Shown here piece by piece: positions 15,772-23,529 of a DNA stretch of 24,141 nucleotides. The position numbers and the translations under genes were made by a program. This DNA comes from Clostridiales bacterium (GTDB lineage Bacteria > Bacillota_A > Clostridia > Christensenellales > Christensenellaceae), in NCBI GenBank assembly GCA_003149735.1, contig QANA01000025.1, positions 1 to 24,141 on the forward strand, written 5' to 3'. Below the pieces are notes generated by a model. The model had not been told where the DNA came from and ran no database searches. It was given only the letters and a program-made list of their open reading frames with translations. Every line of letters starts with the position of its first letter. Positions within the stretch are counted from its first letter, which is position 1.

Positions 15772-16833
15772 TCAATCTTCTTTCTCATTTTCAAATAGTT
15801 TCAGCTGTTTTGCATCAGCTTCACTTTGCCGGTAAGGGATGCCTAAATGCCGATAAGCGGCCTCCGTAGCAATACGACCGCGCGGCGTGCGCATCAAGAA
15901 ACCGTTCTGCATGAGATACGGCTCATAAACATCCTCAATCGTTGCAGCTTCTTCCCCTGTCGCCGCAGCCAGTGTATCCAGCCCTACCGGACCGCCTTTA
16001 AAAATATGGATCATCGCAAAAAGCACGTTGCGATCCACTCCATCCAACCCCATGGCATCTACTTCCAGCATTTTCAGCGCTGCATCTGCCACTTCTCGAG
16101 TAATCACGCCATCGGCCTGTATCTCCGCGTAATCGCGTACACGGCGCAGCAAACGGTTGGCAATACGCGGCGTCCCCCGGGAACGGCGCGCAATCTCCCG
16201 CGCTCCCGAAGGATCAATCCGGATCCCCAAAATAGAAGCCGAACGATTGGCAATGATCTCCAGCTCTTCGGGCTGATAGATTTCCAGACGATTGATAATG
16301 CCAAAACGATCGCGCAGCGGATTGGTCAACATACCAGCGCGCGTAGTAGCACCGATCAACGTAAATTTAGGCAAATCCACCCGCAGCGAACGGGCACTGG
16401 GGCCTTTACCGATAATAATATCCAGCGCATAATCCTCCATTGCCGGATACAGCACTTCTTCCACACTGGCATTGAGCCTGTGGATCTCATCGATGAACAG
16501 CACGTCCCCTTCATTCAGATTAGTAAGCAGCGCTGCCAAATCACCCGGCCGTTCGATTGCAGGGCCGGAGGTGATGCGGATATTCACGCCCATCTCATTG
16601 GCAATAATATGCGAAAGAGTCGTTTTGCCCAATCCCGGCGGGCCATACAGCAGGACATGATCCAGCGCTTCCCCACGGGCTTTTGCAGCCTCGATAAAAA
16701 TGCGCATTTTTTCCTTGACCTTGCTTTGCCCGATATATTCTTCCAGTACGCGTGGACGCAGGCGCGTTTCAACTATGTTTTCATTTTCCTGCGAATATCC
16801 GGAAACAATTCGGCTTTCAAAATTATCTTCCAT
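15772..16833 (-). CDS. ruvB: Holliday junction branch migration ATPase RuvB
   Basis: A 353-residue AAA+ motor that drives branch migration with RuvA. Walker A is GPPGLGKTT (64-72), Walker B is VLFIDEIH (111-118), followed by sensor 1 (LIGATTRAG) and the NPLRDRFG arginine-finger block. The C-terminal winged helix carries [15 protein letters not shown] and TPRGRIAT. Length is normal, with a short extended N terminus. GGAG sits 9 bases before the ATG. It is 13 bases after ruvA and 7 before queA, so it is tightly operonic. Confidence 0.97.
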   Translation of the reverse strand: MEDNFESRIVSGYSQENENIVETRLRPRVLEEYIGQSKVKEKMRIFIEAAKARGEALDHVLLYGPPGLGKTTLSHIIANEMGVNIRITSGPAIERPGDLAALLTNLNEGDVLFIDEIHRLNASVEEVLYPAMEDYALDIIIGKGPSARSLRVDLPKFTLIGATTRAGMLTNPLRDRFGIINRLEIYQPEELEIIANRSASILGIRIDPSGAREIARRSRGTPRIANRLLRRVRDYAEIQADGVITREVADAALKMLEVDAMGLDGVDRNVLFAMIHIFKGGPVGLDTLAAATGEEAATIEDVYEPYLMQNGFLMRTPRGRIATEAAYRHLGIPYRQSEADAKQLKLFENEKED

Positions 16834-16846
16834 CTTTTTTCACTCC

Positions 16847-17437
16847 TTAACGGACATCCAATCGTTTAAGCGCCAACAGAATCAGCTCTTCTGCCGTATC
16901 TGCCAATGCTGCCACGCTGCGCACTGCCGCCACTGCCTCTGCTTTTTGGTACCCCAAACTGGCAAGTGCTTCCGCCGCTTCTTCCTGCGCGGTCGGCGCC
17001 GAAGTTCCGGCTGTCGTTTCACCACCCAAAGCCATGCCCATATCCAACTTATCTTTCAATTCCAGCACAATGCGCTCCGCCGTCTTTTTGCCAACGCCGC
17101 TCACTTTTGAAAAAGCACCGGTATCTCCAGCGAATACTGCCCGCGCCACTTCATCCGGGCTCATCTGCGAAAGGATCGCCAGCCCTGCTTTGGGGCCAAT
17201 GCCCGAAATGCCAATCAATCGCTCAAACATCTGTTTCCCGGACTCACTTTCAAATCCATAAAGAGAAAGTTCATCCTCCCGCACAATCAGATGGGTATAC
17301 AGTTTTACCTGTCCACCCACTGTTGCTGTATCCAGAAAGCGCCGCGGCGCAAAAATTCTGTAACCAATGCCACCGCATTCCACTACGGCATAATTTTCCG
17401 CTGTTGCGGCCAATGTTCCTTTGAAAAATGCATACAT
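16847..17437 (-). CDS. ruvA: Holliday junction DNA-binding protein RuvA
   Basis: A 196-residue RuvA, which binds the four-way junction as a tetramer and loads RuvB. The N-terminal OB fold (MYAFFKGTLAATAENYAVVE and GIGYRIFAP), the two helix-hairpin-helix motifs (LIGISGIGPKAGLAIL and FSKVSGVGKKTAERIVLELKD in part), and the small C-terminal domain III (EEAAEALASLGYQKAEA) are all present. GGAGAG lies 9 bases upstream of the ATG. It starts 14 bases after ruvC. Confidence 0.96.
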   Translation of the reverse strand: MYAFFKGTLAATAENYAVVECGGIGYRIFAPRRFLDTATVGGQVKLYTHLIVREDELSLYGFESESGKQMFERLIGISGIGPKAGLAILSQMSPDEVARAVFAGDTGAFSKVSGVGKKTAERIVLELKDKLDMGMALGGETTAGTSAPTAQEEAAEALASLGYQKAEAVAAVRSVAALADTAEELILLALKRLDVR

Positions 17438-17451
17438 AGGCTCTGACTCTC

Positions 17452-17943
17452 CTAATATTTTCTGGCGTTCCGATAGTTGGCAGTTTGTGCATGGCAGATC
17501 GCCACTGCCACTGCATCGGCAGCATCATCCGGCTTGGGAATAGCCTGCAGATTGAGAATGGTTTTCACCATCATCTGCACCTGCCACTTTTCCGCACGGC
17601 CATATCCGGTGACCGCCTGCTTCACCTGCAATGGCGTATATTCGAAAATGTGTTTATTCTGTCTGTAAGCTGCCATCAAGCACACACCACGGGCCTGTGC
17701 CACGTCAATGGCCGTCTTTGCATTATTATAGAAAAACAGTTCTTCAAATGCCACTTCATCCGGAGAAAAACGCTCCATCAGCTTCGTCATACTCTCAAAC
17801 AAAATATCCAACCGCTCCGGCACCCACATTTTAGCAGGTGTATAAATAGCGCCGTAATCAATCAATTTCATATGAAAACCGTCATATTCAATCACACCAT
17901 ATCCCACTATGGCAATTCCGGGGTCTATTCCTAAAATGATCAA
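17452..17943 (-). CDS. ruvC: Crossover junction endodeoxyribonuclease RuvC
   Basis: A 163-residue Holliday junction resolvase. The four acidic catalytic residues are visible: Asp7 in ILGIDPG, Glu67 in AFEELFF, and Asp140 and Asp143 in PDDAADA. The start codon is TTG (17943-17941), supported by AGGAAAG 7 bases upstream and by the standard MIILGIDPG opening; no nearby ATG fits. It leads the ruvC-ruvA-ruvB-queA operon. Confidence 0.95.
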   Translation of the reverse strand: MIILGIDPGIAIVGYGVIEYDGFHMKLIDYGAIYTPAKMWVPERLDILFESMTKLMERFSPDEVAFEELFFYNNAKTAIDVAQARGVCLMAAYRQNKHIFEYTPLQVKQAVTGYGRAEKWQVQMMVKTILNLQAIPKPDDAADAVAVAICHAQTANYRNARKY

Positions 17944-17975
17944 TGCGTTTCTTTCCTGTCATATAAATATGATTT

Positions 17976-17984
17976 ATTATAACA
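17976..17984 (-). promoter_or_regulatory. Extended -10 promoter of ruvC
   Basis: TGTTATAAT on the minus strand (17984-17976) is a perfect extended -10 box, 33 bases before the TTG start. No good -35 is seen. The remainder of the 17985-18195 divergent gap is AT-rich. A weak TATTAT at 18169-18174 may serve the + strand gene. Confidence 0.45.
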
Positions 17985-18207
17985 TAACTCTATAGAAAAT
18001 GCATTCTCAGACTTCATTTCCTTTTTTCACTTCAAAGTTTTGCAAACACCTTACCTTTTTTCAGCAATTCCTCTTTTTATCTCAATTTTCAAGGAAACCC
18101 GCTTCTATTTGCCATCAAAAATTCACAATTTTGCTGGAAATACTGTTTTCGCCATTGCAAAAGAAGTGTATTATAAAGATAATAAATAAAATTTGCGAGG
18201 TAAGAAA

Positions 18208-18810
18208 ATGACTGAGTTTATCCAGGCAATCGCCAACTTTACCGCAGGCACCAGCCTTGCCGTTTATGTTTTTATTTTCGTAGGCAAAATCATTGAGGTC
18301 TCATTGGGGACCCTCTCTACCGTGCTGATCAACAAGGGAATCCGCCTGCCCGGTATTCTGGTAGGTATCATTGAATACGTTTTATGGCTGCTTATCACCA
18401 CCTCAGTTATGATCGGCTATAAAGATGACCCGGTTAAAATTGTTTTTCTCGTCTCCGCTTCGGCCATCGGAAAATATCTGGGAATGCTTCTGGATGAGCG
18501 CTTGGCTTTCGGTTTGTGCTCCATCTCTGTATTCCTCCCTTCCGGAGAAGAATCGATGGCTTTGGCCAATTTCCTGCGTGACCAGGGCTTTGGCCTGACC
18601 ATTCTTGATGGCCATGGCATCGACGACAGCAAAAAATATGTGCTTATGCTGACGCTCAAGCGCAATCGCTCCAAAGAAGCAATTCACCTGATTAACGGCT
18701 TTACTGAAAACGCGGTAATCACTGTTTCACAAGTTACCTCTTTTATCGGTGGCTATCTCAACAAAAGTTCTTCCAAAAATCCCTCTCTTTGGGAAAACCG
18801 CAACAAATAA
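18208..18810 (+). CDS. UPF0316 / DUF5698-DUF2179 membrane protein
   Basis: About 200 residues. The first 95 residues hold three hydrophobic segments (about 14-35, 42-67 and 75-95) with GKIIEVSLGTLSTVLINKG and KYLGMLLDERLAFG, the pattern of the UPF0316 family. A soluble C-terminal half (from about 110) corresponds to DUF2179: ALANFLRDQGFGLTILDGHG, then a beta-rich section. The start is ATG 18208, since GAGG lies 7 bases before it; an upstream TTG has no support. It has its own terminator. Function is unknown; DUF2179 resembles small-ligand-sensing folds, but that is inference. Confidence 0.82.
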   Translation: MTEFIQAIANFTAGTSLAVYVFIFVGKIIEVSLGTLSTVLINKGIRLPGILVGIIEYVLWLLITTSVMIGYKDDPVKIVFLVSASAIGKYLGMLLDERLAFGLCSISVFLPSGEESMALANFLRDQGFGLTILDGHGIDDSKKYVLMLTLKRNRSKEAIHLINGFTENAVITVSQVTSFIGGYLNKSSSKNPSLWENRNK

Positions 18811-18840
18811 AGGCGATTTATATCGCCTTTTTTTATTTTT
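18809..18840 (+). terminator. Terminator of the UPF0316 gene
   Basis: AAAGGCGAT (18809-18817) pairs with ATCGCCTTT (18822-18830), 4-base loop, followed by a long T-rich tail. It overlaps the TAA stop. Confidence 0.85.
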
Positions 18841-18854
18841 TCTTCTAAATTCTG

Positions 18855-18883
18855 TTGACTGTATCGCGCCAATATGGTCTAAT
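18855..18883 (+). promoter_or_regulatory. Sigma-A promoter of guaB
   Basis: TTGACT (18855-18860), a 17-base spacer and TCTAAT (18878-18883), each one base off consensus. The leader to the ATG at 18958 contains the small inverted repeat TCAATT-ACC-AATTGA (18914-18928) that could be an operator. No known purine riboswitch pattern is seen. Confidence 0.65.
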
Positions 18884-18957
18884 TAATTAATACACATTTA
18901 TACGGGCGAAAGCTCAATTACCAATTGATATCATTTTTATAAAGGAGTGTTTCTTTC

Positions 18958-20463
18958 ATGGCTTTCTATTATGACGAACCTTCTCATACTTTTGGAGAAT
19001 ATCTGTTGATCCCCGGTTATTCTTCCGAGCACTGCATCCCTTCCAATGTCAGCTTAAAGACACCATTGGTCAAGTTCAGAAAGGGAGAAGAAGAACCTGC
19101 GCTTTCCCTCAACATTCCTCTGACTTCTGCCGTCATGCAGGCCGTATCCGATGATAAAATGGCCATTGCATTGGCCAAAGAGGGTGGTCTTTCCTTCATT
19201 TATGTTTCTCAGCCCATTGAAGAACAGGCCAAAATGGTTGCTCGCGCTAAAAGCTATAAGGCTGGTTTTGTAGTCAGCGATTCCAACTTGTGCCCGACCG
19301 ATACCTTGGCCGATGTTCTCGCGCTCAAAGAAAAGTTTGGGCATTCCACTATGGCAGTTACCGCCGATGGCTCGCCAACAGGAAAGCTGCTGGGGCTGGT
19401 CACCAGCAGAGATTACCGTGTTTCTCGCATGGATCTCAGCGCAAAAGTTGTCGATTTTATGACTCCTTTTGATAAACTCATTTGTGCTCACGAAAGCACT
19501 TCCCTCAAGGAAGCCAATGATATCATTTGGGATCATAAATTGAATGCGCTCCCCCTGATTGACGACAATCAAAACCTCAAATATTTCGTATTCCGCAAGG
19601 ATTATGACAGCCATAAAGCGAATGCGTTGGAATTGTTGGACAACTCCAAACGTTACATGGTAGGTGCGGGTGTCAACACCAGAGACTATGAGCAACGTAT
19701 TCCTGCATTGATCGAGGCAGGCGCTGATATTCTTTGCATCGACTCTTCCGAAGGCTATTCCGAATGGCAGCGCCGTGTATTGCAGTTTGTCCGTAAAAAT
19801 TATGGTGATTCCGTCAAAATCGGTGCCGGCAATGTTGTGGATGGAGACGGCTTCCGCTTCCTGGCTGAAGCAGGTGCGGACTTTGTCAAAATCGGTATTG
19901 GCGGTGGTTCCATTTGTATTACCCGCGAGCAGAAAGGCATCGGCCGTGGTCAGGCAACTGCTGTGATCGAAGTTGCCAAGGCCCGGGATGAATATTATAA
20001 AGAAACCGGTATTTACATTCCCCTTTGCTCGGACGGCGGTATCGTGCACGATTATCACATGACCCTGGCTTTGGCGATGGGTGCAGACTTCCTCATGCTG
20101 GGCAGATATTTCTCCCGTTTCGACGAAAGCCCCACCAACCGCGTTGTTATCAATGGCCAATATATGAAAGAATATTGGGGTGAAGGCTCCAATCGTGCCC
20201 GCAACTTCCAGCGCTATGATAACGGTGAAAATCAAAGCATGACCTTTGAGGAAGGTGTGGATTCTTATGTTCCCTATGCAGGCAGCCTGAAAGCAAATGT
20301 CGGCCTTTCTATCAAGAAGATTACTTCGACCATGTGCAATATCGGTGCAATTACCATTCCTGAATTGCAGCAAAATGCGCGCATTACGTTGGTTTCTGCT
20401 ACCAGCATCGTAGAAGGCGGAGCACACGACGTACTGCTTAAAAACAGTTCACAAATTAAATAA
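18958..20463 (+). CDS. guaB: IMP dehydrogenase, Tritrichomonas-like type
   Basis: A 501-residue enzyme converting IMP to XMP with NAD+, the rate-limiting step of guanine nucleotide synthesis. The TIM barrel is interrupted by a CBS-domain pair (about 100-220). The catalytic loop reads [19 protein letters not shown] with Cys320; the flap has LGRYF with Arg383; [12 protein letters not shown] carries Glu432. Lys311 and Glu432 match the positions that, in other IMPDHs, go with low mycophenolate sensitivity. Compared from memory, opening, catalytic loop, flap and C terminus are very like Tritrichomonas foetus IMPDH (Cys319, Lys310, Arg382, Glu431), including the SICIT variant instead of the usual bacterial SICTT. 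AAAGGAG lies upstream. It is a single-gene unit ending in a bidirectional terminator. Confidence 0.95.
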   Translation: MAFYYDEPSHTFGEYLLIPGYSSEHCIPSNVSLKTPLVKFRKGEEEPALSLNIPLTSAVMQAVSDDKMAIALAKEGGLSFIYVSQPIEEQAKMVARAKSYKAGFVVSDSNLCPTDTLADVLALKEKFGHSTMAVTADGSPTGKLLGLVTSRDYRVSRMDLSAKVVDFMTPFDKLICAHESTSLKEANDIIWDHKLNALPLIDDNQNLKYFVFRKDYDSHKANALELLDNSKRYMVGAGVNTRDYEQRIPALIEAGADILCIDSSEGYSEWQRRVLQFVRKNYGDSVKIGAGNVVDGDGFRFLAEAGADFVKIGIGGGSICITREQKGIGRGQATAVIEVAKARDEYYKETGIYIPLCSDGGIVHDYHMTLALAMGADFLMLGRYFSRFDESPTNRVVINGQYMKEYWGEGSNRARNFQRYDNGENQSMTFEEGVDSYVPYAGSLKANVGLSIKKITSTMCNIGAITIPELQQNARITLVSATSIVEGGAHDVLLKNSSQIK

Positions 20464-20472
20464 TCACGGGAA

Positions 20473-20514
20473 AACCAAAAAAACGGTGGAATTCATTCCA
20501 CCGTTTTTTTGGTT
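20473..20514. terminator. Bidirectional terminator between guaB and GNAT pseudogene
   Basis: A perfect 20-bp inverted repeat (20473-20492 with 20495-20514) contains CGGTGGAAT/ATTCCACCG flanked by seven A on one side and seven T on the other. It serves both convergent genes and overlaps the GNAT stop codon (20515-20513). Confidence 0.9.
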
Positions 20515-20920
20515 ATGAGCGCTTCAGCATGCGAATCATACCCTTCCCTTGCCAGCAACTAAATCCACAGGCCTGATAAAAAGCGTCTGCCCCCGGGCTG
20601 CTAAGCAATTCTAAACTGACCGGGTATTCTGCGGCAATATTCTCTTCAATCCATGCGTAAACACTTTGCAACAGTGCTTTTCCGCATCCTTTTCCCTGCC
20701 ATTTGGGAAGTATCGCCATATCCTTTAAATAAAATGACATTCCTCTATCGCCCAATAATCTTACCATGCCAACTGCTTGTTCTCCTTGATAACATACAAA
20801 ATTGCATAAACTGTGTTTTAAAGCAACCGCAACCTATGCTTCGTTAGGAGCCTCCCAACCAACCGCTTGATACAACATAATAAAATCTTGCGGTGTCAGT
20901 ACATTTTTTCTAACATCCAT
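20513..20920 (-). pseudogene. GNAT acetyltransferase interrupted by one TAG codon
   Basis: From an ATG at 20920, with GGAGG 10 bases upstream inside the end of the ABC-F gene, the frame reads MDVRKNVLTPQDFIMLYQAV, then GWEAPNEA, TAG at codon 29 (20836-20834), then VAVALKHSLCNFVCYQGEQ and on to a complete GNAT domain: VGMVRLLGDRG, MSFYLKDMAILPKWQGKGCG (acetyl-CoA loop QGKGCG), FYQACGF and the C terminus. The family pattern here is EEQVEVALKNS, so the TAG most likely replaced a Gln codon (CAG to TAG). A restart at ATG 20767 would give 84 residues with the acetyl-CoA loop but no N-terminal strands. It begins 7 bases after the ABC-F stop, so it was translationally coupled. Confidence 0.82.
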
Positions 20921-20927
20921 ATCACAA

Positions 20928-22457
20928 TTACCTCCGCATCAATCCTTGATTTGTCAAGTCATACACCGTATCGCAAACTTCTTCAATATATTTTCGATCA
21001 TGCGAAACGCTGATAATGGTACCGCCATAGTTTCTCAACACTTCTCGAATTACCGGATTGGAAAGCGGTGAAAAATTCCGAGTCGGCTCATCCAAAATTA
21101 ATACGTTACACTCCTGCAATATCATTTTCAAAAACAAAAGTTTGGCACGTTGCCCACCCGAAAGTTCTCCTATGCGATGTTCCATCTCAAAAGGCGTATA
21201 TTTCATACTACCAAGAAACGTCCGAGCCTGCGTTATTTCTTCCTTTCTTCCACTTTCCGCCAAATATTCTACCGGTGTCAGTTGTGAATCCAGGCACTCG
21301 TTATAATCCTGCGGCATATATGCGACTTTTATATCCTTTCTCGGCAATAGCCGCTCCGCAATTGTTCGCAACAGGGTGGTCTTTCCCACACCATTTCTTC
21401 CCACAATGCATATCTTCTCCGGCCCGACCACTTTAAGAGAAGCTCTGGGGGCCAAAATCCGTCCTTGCACCGCCAATGGTTCCCACTCCGCTTCTAAAAT
21501 TACTTTTCCTGCGGGCATGACTGTTGTTTCTGGAAATTTTGCCAAAATTACTTCTTCCACATCCGGCAATTGTGTCATTCCCTCACTTTGCCGCTCAAAT
21601 CGCCTTCCCATAGATTTTACGGACTGCATCTTCTTTTTCAGTAAGCGACCTCCATGCGGATCTCCCCGGGATATGACATTCTGCTGATGTTCCACTTTCG
21701 ATTGTATTTGTCTGAACTTTTTCATCTGCTTTTCCCTCTCTGCCTTTTCCTTACGGGCCATTTGTGTTTGATGGGAAAGCTGTGCGAGACGCTGTTCAAC
21801 ATATTGGCGATAAGGCATGCGCGCAATTGTATGCCGTGGCAGAGTTTTTCGCCGCACCTGCTCAATATGAATGATGATATTAGCGGTGCGTTCAATCAAC
21901 GTTTCATCATGAGAGACATACAGAATAGGCAGTCCACAATCATTCATAAATCGTTCCATCCACTCCAGCGTCTGAATATCAATATCGTTGGAAGGTTCAT
22001 CCAGCAGCAGTATATCCGGCTCTCCCATCAAAATCCTCGCCATTTGCAGCTTCACTTTTTCCCCTCCGGAAAGTGAAGCAACCTGCTGATCGGAATAGAA
22101 AAACTCCAAATCCAATCCTAAACTAACAGCAATTCGATAAAGCTCTTTCGGTGTACTTTCTATAAATCCTTGAGCCTCACAGCAAAAATCATATATTGTC
22201 AATGCTTTTTCCAGCTGAGAAAGTTCCTGTGCTAAATAACCCAGGTGAAGTCCTTGCTTGCCAATTTCGCCACTATATTCCACATATTCTTTTACCAACT
22301 CTTGATTGTAGATCAATTTTAACAGTGTTGACTTCCCGTTTCCCTCTTCTCCAATTAATACCGCTCGATCACCGGCACCCAAAGTAAAAGAAAAATTCTG
22401 CAGCAGCACTTTTCCATCCCTTTTATGTAATATTGTCAAATCTTTGATCTGCAGCAT
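20928..22457 (-). CDS. ABC-F family ATPase (possible ribosome-protection protein)
   Basis: About 509 residues with two ABC domains and no membrane segment. Domain 1: Walker A GEEGNGKS (36-43), signature LSGGE (129-133), Walker B LLLDEP (149-154). Charged interdomain linker (about 230-295) with coiled-coil character. Domain 2: Walker A GRNGVGKT (353-360), LSGGQ (432-436), Walker B LILDEPT (453-459). After the second Walker B the usual NHLD is replaced by RNFSPLSNP, a variant I associate with a subgroup of Clostridia ABC-F proteins. ABC-F proteins bind the ribosomal E site, and many protect against antibiotics. The start at 22457 has GAGG 8 bases upstream; the frame is open to 22550 but that stretch contains a terminator hairpin and has no ribosome site. 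It is regulated by a leader (see entries) and followed by a coupled GNAT pseudogene. Confidence 0.88.
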   Translation of the reverse strand: MLQIKDLTILHKRDGKVLLQNFSFTLGAGDRAVLIGEEGNGKSTLLKLIYNQELVKEYVEYSGEIGKQGLHLGYLAQELSQLEKALTIYDFCCEAQGFIESTPKELYRIAVSLGLDLEFFYSDQQVASLSGGEKVKLQMARILMGEPDILLLDEPSNDIDIQTLEWMERFMNDCGLPILYVSHDETLIERTANIIIHIEQVRRKTLPRHTIARMPYRQYVEQRLAQLSHQTQMARKEKAEREKQMKKFRQIQSKVEHQQNVISRGDPHGGRLLKKKMQSVKSMGRRFERQSEGMTQLPDVEEVILAKFPETTVMPAGKVILEAEWEPLAVQGRILAPRASLKVVGPEKICIVGRNGVGKTTLLRTIAERLLPRKDIKVAYMPQDYNECLDSQLTPVEYLAESGRKEEITQARTFLGSMKYTPFEMEHRIGELSGGQRAKLLFLKMILQECNVLILDEPTRNFSPLSNPVIREVLRNYGGTIISVSHDRKYIEEVCDTVYDLTNQGLMRR

Positions 22458-22481
22458 ATGTATTACCTCATTTATTCCAAT

Positions 22482-22516
22482 AAAAACCCCGGTTTCTGTT
22501 TTTACAAAACCGGGTT
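22482..22516 (-). terminator. Leader terminator (attenuator) before the ABC-F gene
   Basis: On the minus strand CCCGGTTT (22514-22507) pairs with AAACCGGG (22495-22488), followed by GTTTTTATT. It ends 25 bases before the ABC-F start codon and so would stop transcription before the gene unless prevented. Confidence 0.75.
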
Positions 22517-22585
22517 CTTGACCATGCTGCTTTTCTGTATAATTTTGCATACAAAAAGGACAATCAAAGCCCTGATTTTCGTTAA

Positions 22586-22599
22586 CAGAAACAAGGGTT
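22586..22599 (-). promoter_or_regulatory. Antiterminator strand in the ABC-F leader
   Basis: AACCCTTGTTTCTG on the minus strand (22599-22586) can pair with CAGAAACCGGGGTT (22498-22485), which is the 3' half of the terminator: 12 Watson-Crick pairs, one G-U and one mismatch over 14 positions. The two folds exclude each other. Confidence 0.6.
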
Positions 22600-22618
22600 A
22601 GCCTCAGCCACCCAATAT

Positions 22619-22653
22619 TTACTGTCCATACGAAAATTTCATCAGTACTTCAT
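22619..22653 (-). CDS. Two overlapping tiny leader ORFs (MKY and MKFSYGQ)
   Basis: A strong GGAGG (22662-22658) is followed 4 bases later by ATG AAG TAC TGA (22653-22642). That stop overlaps a second ATG (the TGATG junction), which opens MKFSYGQ and TAA (22642-22619). They lie upstream of the antiterminator strand, where sensor uORFs of antibiotic-inducible ABC-F leaders are found. Coding is inferred from position and ribosome site only. Confidence 0.5.
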
Positions 22654-22685
22654 TGTTCCTCCACAGATATTGATTCTTTATTAAT

Positions 22686-22714
22686 ATTATAACTTCAGCG
22701 CTGTATTTTGGCAA
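22686..22714 (-). promoter_or_regulatory. Sigma-A promoter of the ABC-F leader transcript
   Basis: TTGCCA (22714-22709), a 17-base spacer and perfect TATAAT (22691-22686) on the minus strand. The start site would be near 22679, giving a leader of about 220 bases before the ABC-F ATG. Confidence 0.75.
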
Positions 22715-22864
22715 TACAAATATTCTTTTTATTCGGTGCAGCTTGTTCCCATATGTTCTGTTGCTACTAAATGCAAAAGGCAAAATCGGTCTTTTTGCAG
22801 ACAGGGCAGTATCCGACTTTGTGCCTTTTTCTTATTATGTTCGGCAAAACCAGGCATATAAAAT

Positions 22865-22890
22865 AATGGAAGACTTACCTGCCTTCCATT
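22865..22890 (-). terminator. Weak terminator after the DUF4870-like gene
   Basis: AATGGAAG (22865-22872) pairs with CTTCCATT (22883-22890); minus-strand tail ATTTTATATG. It lies 20 bases past the stop. Between 22740 and 22864 I see no supported gene. Confidence 0.45.
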
Positions 22891-22909
22891 ACATACCACA
22901 TACTTTATA

Positions 22910-23278
22910 TTAATAATTAATAATCTTGATTTTATTAATCAACGGAAGCTCCATTGCTTTTCCCTGAAAAGCATTTACCAAGCCGATAATCGCAACCACT
23001 GCCAATGCCAAACCAAATAAAGTATAAAGAAGGTTGGTAATCAAGGCCAATCTCCACCAGATCAAAGTCAAGACTGCGCTAACAATTCCCAAGGAAATTG
23101 CCCCGACCACGCCGGCCAACAACAAAATCAACGCCTGATTTGCATGAAATTTCCCAAAGCGGGATTCCGGCGCTGCTACCAAGGGTAAGAAAAACAGAAT
23201 TCCAAAATAGGAAAGGCCCGCTAGAACCTTGTTTTTTTCAATATCCTCTGCAGAAAACTGATTGGTGATATCATTCAT
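22910..23278 (-). CDS. Small DUF4870-type membrane protein
   Basis: A 122-residue protein with three hydrophobic segments (about 22-37, 48-72 and 78-103). KVLAGLSYFGILFFLPLV and the FGKFHANQALIL motif match the DUF4870 family (small integral membrane proteins of unknown function in which an xFHAxQ motif follows the first helix). GGAGG lies 9 bases before the ATG. It is a single-gene unit between its own promoter and a weak terminator. No function can be assigned. Confidence 0.75.
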   Translation of the reverse strand: MNDITNQFSAEDIEKNKVLAGLSYFGILFFLPLVAAPESRFGKFHANQALILLLAGVVGAISLGIVSAVLTLIWWRLALITNLLYTLFGLALAVVAIIGLVNAFQGKAMELPLINKIKIINY

Positions 23279-23335
23279 TGCACTTTTCCTCCACTCATTT
23301 TCACTTACATACGGTGTACTCGTATATTTGTTTCT

Positions 23336-23364
23336 ATTTTATCAGATATAGTTTCCTGCTGCAA
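23336..23364 (-). promoter_or_regulatory. Candidate promoter of the DUF4870-like gene
   Basis: TTGCAG (23364-23359), a 17-base spacer and TAAAAT (23341-23336) on the minus strand, 57 bases before the start codon. Confidence 0.5.
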
Positions 23365-23483
23365 CCTTCTTCCACAAAAAGCCTTACAAAACATTTTTAC
23401 TAAAACCTTATATGTTGTTATTGATAAAATCATACTTTTATCGGGCAAAGCCGGCACAAGAAACAAACTTCTTACAAAAGAAA

Positions 23484-23510
23484 AAGAACCTCCCCAAAGG
23501 GGAGGCTCTT
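23484..23510 (-). terminator. Terminator of the sugar-binding protein gene
   Basis: CCTCCCC (23489-23495) pairs with GGGGAGG (23499-23505), extended by AAGA/TCTT beyond one mismatch, and on the minus strand is followed by TTCTTTTTCTTTT. It starts about 20 bases after the stop. Confidence 0.85.
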
Positions 23511-23529
23511 CCATTATTTTGTTAAATGA

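Noticed and set aside
18884..18957. Purine or other riboswitch before guaB
   Set aside because: The leader is too short after the promoter and shows no conserved aptamer pattern or terminator.
19054..20427. 457-residue minus-strand ORF opposite guaB
   Set aside because: It is the antisense shadow of guaB, with no ribosome site and no recognisable motif; guaB itself is unmistakable.
20834..20836. TAG read as Gln (alternative code) in the GNAT gene
   Set aside because: trmO in this window ends naturally at TAG and the other GNAT has TAA plus a frameshift, so decay is simpler.
22458..22550. In-frame N-terminal extension of the ABC-F protein by 31 residues
   Set aside because: The extension encodes the terminator hairpin, has no ribosome site at 22550, and the standard ABC-F opening (MLQIKDLTI) begins at 22457 with a proper SD.
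22767..22832. AAAAGGCA...TGCCTTTT inverted repeat as a terminator
   Set aside because: The loop is long and the inner pairing broken; there is no gene whose end it would serve better than the 22865-22890 hairpin.
22765..22860. Minus-strand frame with GYCPVCKKTDFAFC, suggesting a small zinc ribbon
   Set aside because: No start codon or ribosome site, only three Cys, ended by tandem TAG; it lies upstream of the ABC-F promoter. Chance or an unrecognisable remnant.
23305..23514. 69-residue minus ORF ahead of the DUF4870-like gene
   Set aside because: It starts inside the terminator stem of the sugar-binding gene, has no ribosome site and a composition unlike a protein.
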